Shown here: positions 6,368 through 6,668 of the stretch, in pieces
Position numbering within the stretch: position 1 is the stretch's first letter
Layout: each line of letters opens with the position of its first letter
Assembly: GCA_028275295.1 (NCBI GenBank)
Contig: JAPWUY010000104.1
Location: forward strand, 1-6,668
Reading direction: 5' to 3'
Origin: Thermodesulfobacteriota bacterium
Lineage (GTDB): Bacteria; Desulfobacterota; Desulfocorpusculales; Desulfocorpusculum
DNA: 6,668 bases
Notes under the pieces: generated by a model
What the model saw: the letters and a program-made list of their open reading frames with translations, nothing else
The model's database searches: none
Told to the model about the DNA's origin: nothing
Translations under genes and position numbers: made by a program

Positions 6368-6668
6368 CGGTATTGCTCCGCATTCAAGGGCATCACCCTC
6401 ACCACCTCATTCCCCCGAAAATCAATCACCTTCACCGCGATTCGCCGGTGTTCCCCTGGCTCGAAGGGGAAGGAGACGGTGCCGCGCATTTGCTCGAAGG
6501 CTTCGGGGGCGATCTGCGCTTTCAGCGCCCGCTGGAGTTTTTCCCAGGCGTCGGGGTCGCCGGGGAAAAAGGCCTGGCAGATGTGGAAGGTCTTGCCGTC
6601 ATAGTCGGTATCCAGGAACCAGGCGGCCACATCTTCCCCACGGGTGGAGTGAACCTCGCCGGTCAACG
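6364..6668 (-). CDS. C-terminal part of a type III-like DNA methyltransferase (Mod), 5' end off window
   Basis: One hundred codons and a TGA stop are visible; the frame runs off the right edge, and a TTG at 6664-6666 is an internal leucine rather than a start. The segment contains AAWFLDTDYDGKTF, then ICQAFFPG, and ends with IAVKVIDFRGNEVVRV. From memory, this pattern (DTDYxGxxFxxxQAxF ... IAVKVIxxxGxEVxxV) is the C-terminal tail of the N6-adenine or N4-cytosine methyltransferases that pair with BPTD_3080-type Res proteins. The catalytic DPPY and SAM-binding motifs would lie outside the window, so activity cannot be judged. The complete Res gene downstream supports the call. Its expected role is to recognise and methylate the target site. 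Its stop shares four bases (ATGA) with the RAYT start. Confidence 0.72.
   Translation of the reverse strand, partial: LTGEVHSTRGEDVAAWFLDTDYDGKTFHICQAFFPGDPDAWEKLQRALKAQIAPEAFEQMRGTVSFPFEPGEHRRIAVKVIDFRGNEVVRVMPLNAEQYR
6376..6379 (-). promoter_or_regulatory. ribosome binding site of the RAYT gene, inside the methyltransferase gene
   Basis: GGAG on the minus strand lies 8 bases before the ATG at 6367 and within the last codons of the methyltransferase. With the ATGA overlap this points to translational coupling rather than to a recent random insertion. Confidence 0.55.

Overview
The window holds five protein-coding genes, all on the minus strand, so transcription runs from high to low coordinates. 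Two are cut by the window edges. I cannot name the organism. The strong GGAGG-type Shine-Dalgarno sites and the families present indicate a bacterium with fairly high GC. The right half carries short GC-rich inverted repeats of a kind I associate, from memory only, with Chloroflexota and similar genomes.

Right part (6668 to 2854) is a compact restriction-modification operon. First comes the last 100 residues of what looks like a type III-style (Mod) DNA methyltransferase. Next is a REP-associated tyrosine transposase (RAYT, an HUH/Y1 nuclease of the IS200/IS605 superfamily). Last is a complete type III-like Res protein, a superfamily 2 helicase with a C-terminal PD-(D/E)XK nuclease. The methyltransferase stop and the RAYT start share an ATGA overlap. 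The RAYT end overlaps the preferred Res start by 14 bases. Both downstream genes have a GGAG ribosome site inside the gene before them. The RAYT therefore sits in the operon as a translationally coupled gene. It also carries an in-frame insert of about 60 residues, encoded by a cluster of hairpin-forming repeats.

Middle (2853 to 2113) is a 741-base stretch with no gene I can support. It contains one long open minus frame lacking a usable start, and, close to the next gene, a symmetrical 26-base dyad overlapping a candidate promoter.

Left part (2112 to 1) holds two further genes. One is a class I SAM-dependent methyltransferase with a degenerate nucleotide-binding motif and a C-terminal zinc-ribbon-like Cys4 region. 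The other is a truncated DUF523-DUF1722 (YbgA-like) protein whose three cysteines match those expected to hold an iron-sulfur cluster in TudS-type desulfidases. The second gene has its own good sigma-70-like promoter and a structured leader. It runs off the left edge without a stop codon, so it is easy to miss.

Arginine codon choice differs sharply between the halves. AGG/AGA is common on the left, whereas CGN is used almost exclusively on the right. This suggests the restriction-modification operon was acquired separately, with the 741-base spacer holding the junction.
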